DNA of 64,000 nucleotides, taken from NCBI GenBank assembly GCA_963920665.1, contig OY987266.1, positions 5,771,001 through 5,835,000 on the forward strand. The letters are read 5' to 3'. A program made the position numbers and the translations under genes. Under the pieces are notes generated by a model, which saw only the letters and a program-made list of their open reading frames with translations, had not been told where the DNA came from and made no database searches. Shown piece by piece: positions 1 to 12,200 of this stretch (its first letter is position 1; each line of letters opens with the position of its first letter). The stretch is from Straminergon stramineum (lineage: Eukaryota > Streptophyta > Bryopsida > Hypnales > Calliergonaceae).

Positions 1-616
1 TCATAACCAATGTGCTATTGCACCCTATTTGCTCGGGAGTCTCTCATTTCTCCTTTCTTAGCCTATTGCAAGGCTTGGGAAGTCACCCCCAAGGTCCCCC
101 TTGCTCACTAAGGCACTTCGGGCACCCCAAGGAGATAGGGGCGTGACAGGTGACCTGTGATTTCTTACGTGATTTTTCCCCCTATTTATTGTTGTCCATC
201 CCCGACCTTCTTCATCAGTTCCATCACCTCCTATGTCATGGCTGTCAGATCTGCTTGTGGTTGCATCCATGCACCTTCCTACCTTAGTAGGGCCTCCTCT
301 AAATACTTTTGGGATCTAGCCTTCTATAATTGGCGGTGGGGGAGAGAGGAAACTCATTTGCTTAGTTGTCTCCATGCTACCACCTTCTCTCCCTCCTATT
401 GCTTGTAAGTTTTCCTTCTCCTTTGCTCTCAGGGTGGCTTGTCTCTTAACCCCTAGGCAATCTTTGACAACATGGTCCGCGGTTTGATACACCCTATTGC
501 GAATTGGTATGATTGCAGTAGTTGATACTAATTAGGATTCTCTCCTTTGTGTTATCATTTGAAACTACTAGCTGTGTCTTCTATCCTTGTCCCATTTAAA
601 GGGCTATACAAAACCG
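1..616 (-). pseudogene. LINE ORF1-like remnant, downstream half
   Basis: Read on the minus strand from 616 downward, the sequence begins with Arg-Phe-Cys-Ile-Ala-Leu, then stop-interrupted text including KTQLVVSND, and after a frame change a stretch ending ADHVVKDC. That last stretch looks like a CCHC zinc knuckle whose first cysteines have mutated. A polar tail follows and ends at a stop near 58. Together with 14283-14540 this resembles the DUF4283-plus-knuckle ORF1 protein of plant L1-type LINEs, which binds element RNA. It has several stops and at least one frameshift. The two halves join in frame across the 13.66-kb insertion, the main reason for pairing them. The family call rests on motif recall, not a search. 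Confidence 0.55.
608..616. repeat. Left target-site duplication of the composite MULE
   Basis: ACAAAACCG here and ACAGAACCG at 14274-14282 flank the 617-14273 element (8 of 9 identical). Nine bases is the usual MULE duplication length. On the minus strand both encode the Arg-Phe-Cys of the interrupted ORF1 relic, which independently supports the junction. Confidence 0.75.
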
Positions 617-1130
617 GAGGAATGCTGGTATGTGAGCATGGAGCGGTGAGCGAAAAGCGGGGATTGGTGAGCGGGGTAAATATTTTTATTGGTTTAAAAA
701 TAATAATAAGAATAAATGGATTAAAAATTTGCTAGAATTATTTGGGAAATTGGATTGAAGTTGAAGACGAAGTTGATGAATGTCGATGGAAAATGGATGA
801 AAGTGGTTGTAAAAAGTCGATGAAAGTAGTTGGATGAAAGAGATGAAAGTGGTTTAGGATAATGGATGAATTTCATTGGAAAAATGGATGAATGAATTTT
901 AGGGTTTGGATGAAAGTGTGTCAAGAAATAGATGAAAGTAGATGACAAAACAAGATGAAAATGGGTGAGAAAATGGGTGAGAACTTCCTATGAATACATG
1001 CCATGTTGGGAAAGACATCGGAAAAAGGCTAAGATTACGTTTTAGGTTTCCATTTAATTGAAAAGTGGTTAGGATTAAGGGTCCCATATTCTGTAGAAAC
1101 AATTGTCCTATGACCGTTAAGGTGTAGTCT
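617..1130 (+). repeat. Left terminal inverted repeat
   Basis: The outermost 35 bases are rich in GAGC (GTATGTGAGC, GCGGTGAGC). An AT-rich stretch follows, then many GGATGAAAGT-type units from about 750 to 960. The inner end near 1104 has CCTATGACC, also seen in the right repeat. The inner boundary is approximate because the repeats are diverged and contain indels. Confidence 0.6.
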
Positions 1131-1353
1131 ATCTACAACCGTGGGTTTAGGTCACGTGAGAGGTTTAGGGTTTTAGGATTTTAAATCAATTTTGGTAGTG
1201 CAACCTCAAATCACTATGAATAACATCATCCAATTTAGAGCCACGAACATTCAAATGATATAAGTAGACCTCAAATAGGAAAGAAAGGAGAAATTCTGAA
1301 ATTGTCAATCACCAACATGCACTGAAAATACCATAGTAGTGTACAACAATATT

Positions 1354-4300
1354 TCAGCCGAAGTGGGCTGAGGTCGAACTACCCTCACTATCTGATGTCT
1401 GTGAATCTGATTCTGCAGCACAATCATCTACGAACTCCAGTACACGAGGATCTACCAAATGGGCCCTAGAAGTTGGCCTCGGATTTAGGGCAATGAAATC
1501 CTTGGAAACCGCCTCAGCATACACAGGGAGTTGAAATGGCTTAGGGGGACTTGGGAAAAATGCAGGGTTGGAAAAAAATGGAACCTTCTTAGAGTTCTTC
1601 ACTGTCAGGTCTTGCCTATAAAAACAAGTGAACAAAGTATTAGATCAAATGAACCCATGAAGAAAACAGTAAATTTAAACCATAGAACTCAGAGGAAAGC
1701 TTACTTACTGAATCGTGATGTCTTAACAATAGCTTGGACTGGTACATCCATGTCGTCAAGATCTAGAGCGGCTATAGGAGGGCGTGGTGATGGTGGTTTT
1801 GGAACCATGCGCATGACTGGAGCAATGAGGGCATCAAAGATAGCCTTGTCCTCCTCAAATGCCAGAATGTGCCGACGTGTGGCACGACAAGCTTAAATGC
1901 TGGCCCCTACTAGCATCCAAGAGAAGTTAAAGTCCAAGACATCGAAATAGCTATATTATCCAATAATTCGACATAAATTAGTTGAACAAAGAAAACAACA
2001 AGAACCTGTAGACGCAGTGCAGTCAACGACGACGTCCCCAGGTTCAGAGCATGCTTCTATAAGCATTTGCATGAATTGCCGAGCCTTTTCCCGAGGACCC
2101 AACCACGGTTTGTTGCCATTCATGGTGACGTCCTCCTTGTTACAGAAATTCTGGAGGATGTCATCCCGTTCCACATTGACACCCACCGCATCGTGGGATG
2201 GGACGAATTGGAATGGAAATTCCTCCTGTGTCTTTAGTCTACATTCCTTGACTACCAGGGAGATGGCAAACCTCATTGTCTACAGGCAGAAGAAGTAAGA
2301 AATCCATTACAATTGATGAGGAAATGCATGAGAAGTATTTTAGGAGTCTAAAAGGTCTCTTACCGTCTTAGTGGGATCTGCAGGCGAGGTCAAGTGAAGA
2401 TGATTCATGCCGAACCAAGTGATGAGTATCCTGAAGTTGTACTCTTTGCAACATCCGAGGATCTAGCTTCTGTGGGGAACAGAAGGGGCTGGGTACATCA
2501 ACAACATACCACCGCTGTCGTGCAAAAACTCTTGAGCAAAATCAAAAACTGGAACTAACCATTGAAATGTGAACTCGTTCCACGTAGGAATGGGGCCAGG
2601 TGGAATTGATATGGTGGGCACATGGAGACCTTCGGGAACATCCACGATGATCAAGTCCACAGCTGATTGGGAATCGAGGACCCCGTTGAAGTAGCAATCT
2701 TTGTCACTGGAATGTTGCACGGAAAAGTGTTAGTGACAAAAGAAGAAGGGCATGACATTGAAAAATGTATATTGAAATACAAATGTCACTATAGTAAACA
2801 AAGACGCAGTTTAGGGCCAACGAAAGAAGAGATGTGTGATTCAATGGTGGTTTAGGGTGTTGAAAATGATAGAGGCACGGTGGACACAAGAAGAGATGAA
2901 GGTCTTACCATGGCCAAGAAGGATAGGACGTCGTCGTAGGCCTTTTTAGTGCCTTCTAGATTACCCAGAGCCAAGTTCAAGATGCACTCATCAATATCTG
3001 GAATAGGGTCTAGATTATGAGTCGTTGGCGTCAATCCATGCACCAAACGCTCTTGAGTTAGGGAAAAACCAAACGACCCTTCTTTCATGTCAGCTGCACT
3101 AGTAGCCGATTCCTACAATGGTGTCTCAGCCTTCCTCTTCGTGCCCTTCTTCTTAGCTCTCTCTTGATCCTTCTCAACTTGGGCAGCAAGTCTCTTCCTC
3201 TTGTTTTCCTCGGTCTTCTTCTTGGCATCCTCCAATTTCTCCAATTTCCTCTTGTCAGACGCTTCACGCCTCTTGATGGCCCTATCTCGTGCCTCTGGGT
3301 CTAACCCGGCAAATTCATCGAACTCTAACTCAACAACGGCGGTATCCTTGAGCGTCTGAAAAAGAATCTCTTCTTTTGGTGGCATGATCCCGAAGTTGCA
3401 CTCCAGGTACCAAGGGCAAGCCTGCAAATGAGAGCTCGTCCAGTTCTTCAACTATGTGGGCGAAAACATACAGTCTCCGGAGGATCAATCCAGCCACGTG
3501 GTGAGAAATGGGGGCAAATCAACCTTTGCAAGGGCTTTCTTGCCATATAACTCGAACTTGAAGTACCTACAAATGAATTTTGCATGTTAGTCTATCTCAC
3601 TTCATGGAAGAGTAGTTAGGTGTGTGTAAGACCAAATTGCAATAGAAGTTTAGAATATATGGAAGTGACTGCATGTCTCAGTATACATCACAAGAACATT
3701 TAAGAGAAATAGAACCAGCTCCATTAGAAAAGATCCTAGACCACTCAAATAGACTGGACACATCTACATAGGTAATTCGTCATCGATTGAAGGCACATTC
3801 AATATTAGAGGAAGAGAACGGAACAGTTAATCAGAGAGACATGTACTTGTATATCACGCGTTTAACTGCCAATACGGATCCCCTGAAGTCCTTGAAGGAG
3901 TCTGACTTCTTGAAGGCGTCAGCACCCTTGAACGTACCCGTATAAGCATGATCCCAAAGCTTCATTCTCCACCCCTCCAAATACTCGGAGAGTGTTTGCG
4001 GCTCAGTAGAGACGGAGAAGTCTACCGATATATTATCTGCCTGGATTATGGAGTCAAACATCTCAGTAGCTGTCTCCTCAATCTACTAGTACATGGGGAT
4101 CACCATGCATGGTAAAGTGAGTGAGACCAATAGATTTTTTTGTATATTAGATTAAAGGAATGTGAAGATAGCAACTGAAATTTACTACGGTACTATGAAG
4201 AGGGGGTAGGAATGCATAGAATGAAATATTACCCCTGCATACCAGCATGCCTTACTAAGGAAAACTTGTAATTTTTCCTCATTCATAGGACGCGGTGGGA

Positions 4301-6452
4301 AGCGGCGTGCCTCTGGAGTGGGCCCTGAGGCATTGATCCATTTCAACCACCTAATCTTGAACATCGCATTGACGTTGGCTATAGCTATCATTTGCAACTT
4401 TTCTAAGGTCAACTCGGGGCTGGAGTACAAGTTCCAGTGCCGTTCAATCTGTGTCCAAGCAAAGAACACTTGTTTAGAAACAGAAGACTAGAGTAGAGTT
4501 TAAATCCTCTCATTTCAACTATGAGTGGACTGTACCTCTTCCAACCAATCTCTTCCAAGTGCAGGGTTGGCCACTACTACAATCTTCGATAACTTCTTGT
4601 ACAGCTTCTCCGTGGTTTCCTTAATTGCACACCGCATTGCCGTTGCAACTCCCTCTTTGGACATCTCATCGTCTGCGGTCTCCTCGTTGTATTTTCGAAC
4701 TGCAGCATCAGCAGCTGCTGCAATTTCTTGCTAAAATAGCAAGCAGTGCACATAAGCACAAGGTGTGCTCGGACAGAAAAGTAAAGTAAAGAACAACGAG
4801 ATATAAATTTGGGTTGAAATGATAACCAACTAGTAAGGGAATCATATTATACCTTAAAGATGAAGGAAGTGAAGACCTCTAGGGGCATGGAATACCATGT
4901 CCTCTGTGTAATCTGCTGGCAGGTTTTAATGTCATCATGACTGAGAAGCTCGTTGAACTTCTCGAGATCCATAACTCTGTATTTTTGCACTCGATACAAG
5001 GTGTGTATGAGGTTTGTCTTGATATGAGAGTTTTCAGTATGCCTGTCATACCATACCACTCCAACATATGAGGTGCCAATGCCAAAAATAAAACCAAGAA
5101 TTTAAATCAAAATGAAGATGTGTAATAAGTTCAGTGGGTTAAATCCAAGTAGGTAAGGCATACTGGTTGATGTCGTGCATTGCCTGCATTGCCACCCCGA
5201 TACGATTCCGTGTATCAAGTACAATGGAGTCCACGGAAATATGCCAGTCCCTCTCTGTTCGATGAAGTCGATTAATATGGTTCATCCAAGCTATACGTTT
5301 GTGATTTCCATCACAGACGAAGAACTTGTAGTCCACCAAGTGCTTCAGAGCTGCTTTGGACTTCAATGAAAGATTGAACTGATCATTAACGGAATTCCAT
5401 ATGGGTCCCCACTCATCTTTCTCTCTATTGGAGAAAACTGTTGTCTGACCATCTTCATCCGAAATGGAGACATAAAAAACCCTTGTGCCTTCTTCATATC
5501 CATGGCTAAATTGATTCTCAAGCAATGTAAGATCGCAAGAGAGTGTCGGTCGGACCATAGGCATAGGCACCAGTCGGCAAAGAGGAATCCGCATGCGAGA
5601 GAGATCAGAGGTGGTCAACCGCAAACTCGAAATGATAGAGACTGTGTCCATTGTTTGGGACCTCCTGATGTCATCCTCCATGTAGTGATGCTAACCTTCG
5701 AGGAGGTGGTCCTCCACACCATCATCCATTTCCACATCTGAGCCAATGCCTGGCTGTGAACCCACATCCACCATCGTTGACCCAGTCGACCTCGTCGGAG
5801 AGTGAACAGGTCCTGATGAAGTAATGTTCTGTATTGAGCAAAGAAATATAAAAACATTATAATTCAAATGACAAATCAGCTTCATTTGGTCATGAGCAAA
5901 GGAAATAAGCACACGCACATGGAAGTCTGATAACAAAAATAATAGAGGAAACAATTGTTCAAGTACTCATTCGTGTTATCTCAAAGTAAGCGCTACGAAA
6001 GTACTCAATCCGCCTCAAACAGCGCAAACACAAGCCTCGGTGAGAGACCTGTATTGTCCACAACAATATATAAGAATATCAGCATCGGACACTACACTGG
6101 ATGTGACCTCAACATCCACATGGTTGCATGTGCAATACTCTGTCATGTCCTCAGTATCGTAATCAACCACCATATCCTGGTCATCTCCTAAACTGGTGCA
6201 AGAGGAATGAGGAGGAGATGTCTCTCCTTCACTAGACCAGTCATCATTCTCTGTGTCTAAGTCTCGTAATAACGCGTCCAAGCTTACCCTAGGCCTCGGT
6301 AATGGATTTTCCGGAACACCAGGAGTTGGTAACTTGGCCGTCTCCATCTCCACAGAGACCTCAAGCAGAACTTCTGGTAATGCTTGTATGTCCTGACTTC
6401 CCTCAGCAGTATCAATGAGAACATCAGCCACGAAAGTTGGAACGTCCTGCAT
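1354..6452 (-). pseudogene. ParB-like / beta-class DNA methyltransferase-like gene, decayed
   Basis: Multi-exon minus-strand gene, about 11 exons: roughly 6452-6050, 5827-5164, 5064-4859, 4732-4536, 4451-4240, 4068-3838, 3570-2911, 2705-2350, 2276-2006, 1901-1710 and 1620-1354. In order it shows an acidic N-terminus; a ParB/sulfiredoxin-like motif (VCDGNHKRIAW, about 5290-5325); a Lys/Arg/Glu-rich segment (about 3120-3300) that may serve nuclear entry; a motif IV-like DLIIVDVPEG (about 2630-2660); a motif I-like GDVVVDCTASTGS (about 2003-2042); and RRHILAFEED (about 1850-1880), placed like the SAM-ribose acidic motif. Catalytic motif before SAM motif is the beta-class order of N4-cytosine/N6-adenine methyltransferases. 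Motif IV is DVPE rather than DPPY. In-frame stops lie at 5691, 3485, 3452, 3113, 2463 and 1893. Exon borders are by eye. Confidence 0.6.
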
Positions 6453-6572
6453 CAAACCAATCCAGTGAAGACAAAATCGTCAAAAAGGACATGGAACAAA
6501 ACGTTAGACTCATTCATGGGATCCCACGATGTCCGGAACTATTCTGTAGAATCCCCCTCTCCCAAAACACGA

Positions 6573-7275
6573 GATGGCGATGGACTGAGCATTCCTGGGG
6601 GAAGTGGGACAGCCCCTCGTGGGTCGGAAGTTCCAAAAAAAAAGATCAGAACCTCACAGGTCCAGACACTGACTTGCTTTAGTCAACGACGACGCGGGCA
6701 AAGCTCCTCGCATCGTATGCATGGGTGCCCGGCCCCTCAAGGACCTCTCGGGCCCGAGAGGGGTCCCTAGAGGCACCTCGCTATGCATAGAGAGCCCCAA
6801 ACGGGCTTTCAAAAACCAAAACCCAAATCGGAAAAAAATCAAAGGATCGTGAAAACTCGAAAAGGCCATCGACTGAGCATACCTAGGGGAAGCAGGACAG
6901 CCCCTCGTGGGTCGGAAGCTCCAAAAAAAAAAGATCAGAACCTCACAGGTCCAGACACTGACCTGCTTCAATCAACGACGACGCGAGCTAAGCTCCTCGC
7001 ACCGTATGCATAGGTGCCCGGCCCCTCAAGGACCTCTCGGGCCCGAGAGGGGTCCCCAGGGGCACCTCGCTATGTACAGAGAGCCCCAAACGGGCTTTCA
7101 AAAACCAAAACCCAAATCGGAAAAAAATCAAAGGATCGTGAAAACTCGAGAAGGCCATCGACTAAGCATACCTGGGGAAGCGGGACAGCCCCTCGAGGGT
7201 CAGAAGCTCCAAAAAAAAAAGATCAGAACCTCACAGGTCCAGACACTGACCTGCTTCAGTCAGCGACAACGCGGG
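6573..7275. repeat. 289-bp tandem repeat, about 2.5 copies
   Basis: Units begin near 6573, 6861 and 7150 with GGC(G/C)AT(G/C)GACT(G/A)AGCAT; the third stops after about 125 bp. Periods measured at shared words are 288-289 bp. Each full unit contains the perfect 18-bp palindrome CCTCTCGGGCCCGAGAGG (6744-6761 and 7033-7050) and an A-rich run. It sits between the divergent transposase and methyltransferase-like genes, so it may be or contain their control region. A shorter related CTCAAGG..GAGAGGGGCC segment lies in the transposase intron near 11696-11730. Confidence 0.85.
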
Positions 7276-9275
7276 AACTAGGGCTTGGTTCGGATTGCAC
7301 AAATACCCCGAACAGAGCTTCTTTAAACACGAACAGAGATGCAGAGATTGGAAATTACTGTGTGATCAGAAGATCGTAGTGGCACTACAGATGAGCTGTA
7401 GGAGACCCCTCTGTCCCGATGGAATATTGTTTTACGCTCACTACAAATAGAGTGATGATTTATACAATAACATCATTATTGAGTTCTGAGACTTACTCCT
7501 AAGCTTGAAGTAAGTGGTGTTGCTACTGCGCCGGGGACTTCTCCAGCGTGGTTTCTTCTTGATCTGAGGTTACGCTCCATCACCATGGTTGCTGTAATGA
7601 AGAATCCACAGTGGATAATCCTCCGAAACCAGGAGTCGAAGATACAACGCTCCTTTCCAAACTGGTGTGCAGAGAATAAGGACTAAGAGACTGTGTCAAC
7701 GCCGTCTCTCCTGTGATGACATGAATCCCTCAGTGCGTGTACTTCCTTCGGCGTTGGCGTTGGCGTCTTCGTGGAGGGAATCCCGGACGATCCTACGGGT
7801 CTCTAGGTCTGGTAGACATAGACCAATCGCTTGGCCGGGTTATCAATTTAGGGTCGCTGGTCAATGGTGCTTCACTTGAAGATTTGACTGAAGGTCCATT
7901 GGGATCCATGATCATGTGCAGTTGAAGTTCGTGGTTTATTTTTTGAATGAAAATTGCATGTAATGAGATACGTATGGGATACACAATGTATTTGTCTAGC
8001 CTCGTAAACTGACTTATTTGTGATCGTTCCAAAAAAGTTTTTTTAGTACTTGATAGATTATTTCTGAAGTCACAGAAGAACTTACTTTTTAGATTCATGT
8101 AAATTTCATTCAACTCAAATATTATCCTCTATTTCATGATTTTATGAGTCGAGAATGTCTTTTCCATTACTACTTAGATCCAACCTATATTGTGTAAGGA
8201 TTACAATGGGTTACACGCTGAAATGATCATTCGGACTATTTGGATTGGATTACTTTTGACAAGTAATAATTCTAATGTTATTTTATATTTTATTTCTTTC
8301 GGAATTATAAAGATCTATACTTTCTTTTCCTTTGATTACTAATGATGAGAGAAATTATATTTTCGTAGATGTGGCTACAATATGGAAAGTGTCTATCCCT
8401 TATACCCTCTGCAATTTTGTATTGTTCAATTGCAATACTGGCTTCCACTTTATATTCATTCTAAATTATTACAAAGGCTTTACTACAAATGACACTTTAT
8501 ATCCAATATGAGTATTCCATGCTTGTTATAATAAACCTTTGCATGTATATATTTATTACAATATTTTATGAATGTGATGATTTCGTTTATAGCCATTTGC
8601 TATTGATTCGTGGCTTCTGATCGGAGTTACTTTGTAGGAATATCATCCTTATTTAGGATGACACATGGTTGCTTTTCAGAATAGTATTCTAGCGAGGAAT
8701 TTTTAACATATTGGATGCCTGGATTGAAATTATTCATTTTAATTTGAATGACGCAACTAATACAATGTTATATACATAATTCCATATTTGATAAGTACTA
8801 GTATATTTTTTCAGTGCCTGTTCTTTTTGACGTCTACTAATAAATAGGAATCTAGGATATACGTTGTCACATGCAATGAATGAGCCGTCACATTCGCTTA
8901 AATATGAAGCCGTCAGCGTATTCCTAGCTTCAGTGACTGCATGCATTAATTTGTAAATGGTTCAAGATGACCTGTGCTTTTATCTGCACTTTCTATTTCA
9001 ATGTTTTCAGAGGTGTCATACCATCTTCTTCGCTCATTCTAGAAGATGTCACACTTCCCTTTCGTTTCAGGAGATTGTAGCTGTAACCATTCTGAATGAT
9101 TTATGAAGAAGTGCTTTATGGATGTACTCACTTAGGAGCTTTGTGTTGTTATTTCATGTTCCATAACTTGTATTTAGTATGTCATGTTCTAAAGTTCACG
9201 TAGGTCTTGATTTGTAGTACAAGTTACATTGTATTGGGTTAAAAAGTGAGTGCTGAGAGATCGGGCTTTAGTCTG
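7276..9275. other. Spacer between tandem repeat and transposase
   Basis: No gene recognised. 7280-7930 is fairly GC-rich and may hold promoter or leader sequence for one or both divergent genes. 7930-9240 is AT-rich with no long open frame. Short open frames (7667-7925) show no recognisable motif. Confidence 0.4.
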
Positions 9276-12200
9276 ATGGCGGACTTCGTTGATATGGTTG
9301 TTGTCACTGCAAATGGTGAAGGGATACCAATCGTTTTCCCGGTGGGACAAGACGGACTTGCCAAAGTGTCGGCGGTTAGATTAAGTCTTAGGTTCCAATT
9401 GAGATTGGATTCGATCCATGTCGATGAGGAGATTTATGAAAGTGAGTCAGGTGTTCTTACTCACACTATCGGACAGTTACCTACATCCAGTGGGGAGAAC
9501 ACTTTCTGGAAATTGAAATCCGGAAAGTATAGGGCCTACGGCATCCATAATTTTCATGGTTCAAATTCCAATGACGGAATGACATTCAACCGGTCCTCTA
9601 CTTTGTCTTATAAAACGCCTCCCTTGATTCATGTTAAGGTTGAAGGCCATTCTGAGAAAGTCACCTGCTTGAGTTCTGATTCAGATGTCAATTCCCCTGA
9701 ACCAACTTCTAACTCAGAGACTCTTCCTACAGTGCCGACTTTGCAAAACTTAGGGGCCTCGAAAGAGAATGCGACCGAAGACCTAGATGTCCGGAATATA
9801 TCTGGAGCATCTATCCTTCACTGTTTGAGAGGCCTCCGTAACTTAAAAGGTTGCAGGAATGCTTTGTCCAAAATTGATTACGACACTATTGACATTCACA
9901 GAGTGACAGTTTTGCCACCAACTTTTAATGGGGATGTAGTTTTTGAGTTGCCAGCAATAGACAATCTTGGGGCTCCATCTCAAGCCAAGCAAATGGTTGG
10001 AATGGATAAGCGGTACGATGGACATGTTTGGTCCAAGACTATCACAACAAACATAATCAACCGTCAAGGCTTGTCGTTCCGCACGTTAGTTTGCTTAGGC
10101 CATCTTAAGTGTATGAACACTGAGTGTATGTTCCTTAGTCGTGTTCACCGAGAGAACGAGGTCAATGAATTGGAATGAGAAGGTCTGTCACCTACTCCAC
10201 TTGAGGTTGGACATACGCATCCCGCAGCTTCCACACTTGTATGTAAAATTTGCAAAGAGGCACCATTATGTATTGCGCGGTGTAATGCGCGGGTTTATTA
10301 TGTTGGTGGAAACCCGAAATTCACTAGGGCGTTTGTCCATCTTGGAATTCATCAACATCCGGTTAAAGATGGTGAACTCAGAGACATGCAGGAGAAAACG
10401 CGAACTCTCATTGGTGAGCAGTTGGAGAAAACACCGTCAGCGACCAATTCTTCTATTGTGATGGAGGCTACTAAGGAACTACTTGGTGAACTACTTTTAC
10501 GTCCGGATGGGGAGGTGCCGCAGACCTTGGACTTTGCTGCCCTTGTTCCTGTATTGGACAAATGCAAATATTTCAGCTCTCCAAGTATATATGGAACGAG
10601 GTAACTTCCTTTAAGTATTTGAGGAGATTTGGAGTGATAGATAGCATTACGAAGTTGAGGGGATCGAGTGCCTAGGCCTTCGTTCAAGAAAGTAAATTTC
10701 CAGGTCAAGGGACAGATGTTGATAAAGTATTCGTCTTCAAAATGTCCGAAGTGGGGCCAGGTAGCAGAGTCGACCTGGTGAAGCGCATGCAAACTGGAGG
10801 GGACCTTCAAGATTCTTGGATCATGTTTGATCACGTCAAGTGTGTTAGAGGATGGACAACTATGGCATGTCACGTTTATGACTCTTCGTATTGTCATGTG
10901 ATGACCATTGCATGTTGCGACATGCAATCTGAAGATTGTGCAGCACAAGTTTTGTTCTGGAAGAACTTGAATTCTGTACTTGAAAGAAATGGTGTACCAA
11001 TGACTTAGTTCAAAGGATTCATGGCGGATAGTGCTCAAGCGAATTGGAACGCTATAACGATGGTCTACGGTTCTAGTGATATAGCCGAGCCAATGGAAAA
11101 TCGAGAAAGAACTTGCCTCTTTCATTGGTCTCAATCCATGGAAAAGCATACAAAGGCTGAAATTCGTGGGGACATGCACGATCAACATCGTATGCTATGC
11201 AAACAGTACAAGAATGCTACTTCTCCTGAAGAGTCCGAAATGCGTTACCTTGCTATTAGGGCGTGGTGGTTGTCATCAGGTGCTACTACCAAAGAAGGAC
11301 TCCATCGATTGGAGCTCTGGCTTTCGTTTTGGCATTTCCATTATCGCCAATGGGGTGGTTTCATGCAACTAGTAAGTCTTTGAACTACATGACTTTCACT
11401 TCCTAATCATTTTGATACTGTTATATCTATCATGAGTTCTTCAGGTCTTCGTATAAGCCCCGCCATTGTTTTGTCTCTTGAAATCAGGGAATCGCTTTAC
11501 CATAGGTTTTACAACATTCATAAAATGTCGTCATTGTTGAAGTTAGTCACGCATGAAAACTATATCGTAAAGAGCCTGTCCGGGCCAAGTGGGGTTACCT
11601 GAATACCTGGGATCATGGATTTATTGTTTATTTATGGATTAGCTATTGAATTCCTTGAACCACTGGCGAATAAGTGGTGCATGGCTCGACTACCCCTCAA
11701 GGCTGTCTCGGTGCTGAGAGGGGCCATTTAGAGGGTACACTCATGCAAACTCTACAAGCTCTTCTGATTTGACAATGTGCTTCAATGGTGCAGTTTTAAG
11801 AAAGCATTGTAGGGCGGTTGGACCGTCCATGAGCTCTGTTGGTAGCCTACTTTCTTCTGTCTTGAATATTGATTACATTGATGTGTACAGAGATCTAATT
11901 ATGGTATTTCAATTCTACATTTTACAGAATCTTACTGAATTGGAGCTTTCTGAAATGCCATCCTGCAACTTAGCAGAGACTATCCACAACAAGTGGCTAC
12001 AACAATCTGGAAATCGTGGAAACGATTTATACATTGCCACGGTAGACAATTTTGTTAGAGCTTTTATGCAAATGGTCCGATATTATCAGTACCTCAAGGG
12101 GAACCAAGCCGGGACAGGACCAGGAAAGGAAGAATTACTATTACGTGTTGCCCAGCGATCGGCTCAGTGAACTGGAAATCCCAAGGCTCTAACGGATGCT

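Noticed and set aside
1150..1180. TTTAGGG-like words suggesting telomere repeats
   Set aside because: Only isolated single copies, no tandem run.
6573..7275. Possible CRISPR-like array
   Set aside because: Units are contiguous 289-bp tandem copies without spacers, in plant nuclear DNA.
6384..7379. Plus-strand frames of 76-128 codons across the tandem repeat
   Set aside because: They repeat the same Gln/Lys/Pro-rich text because the 289-bp unit repeats, and change frame between units; no coding role supported.
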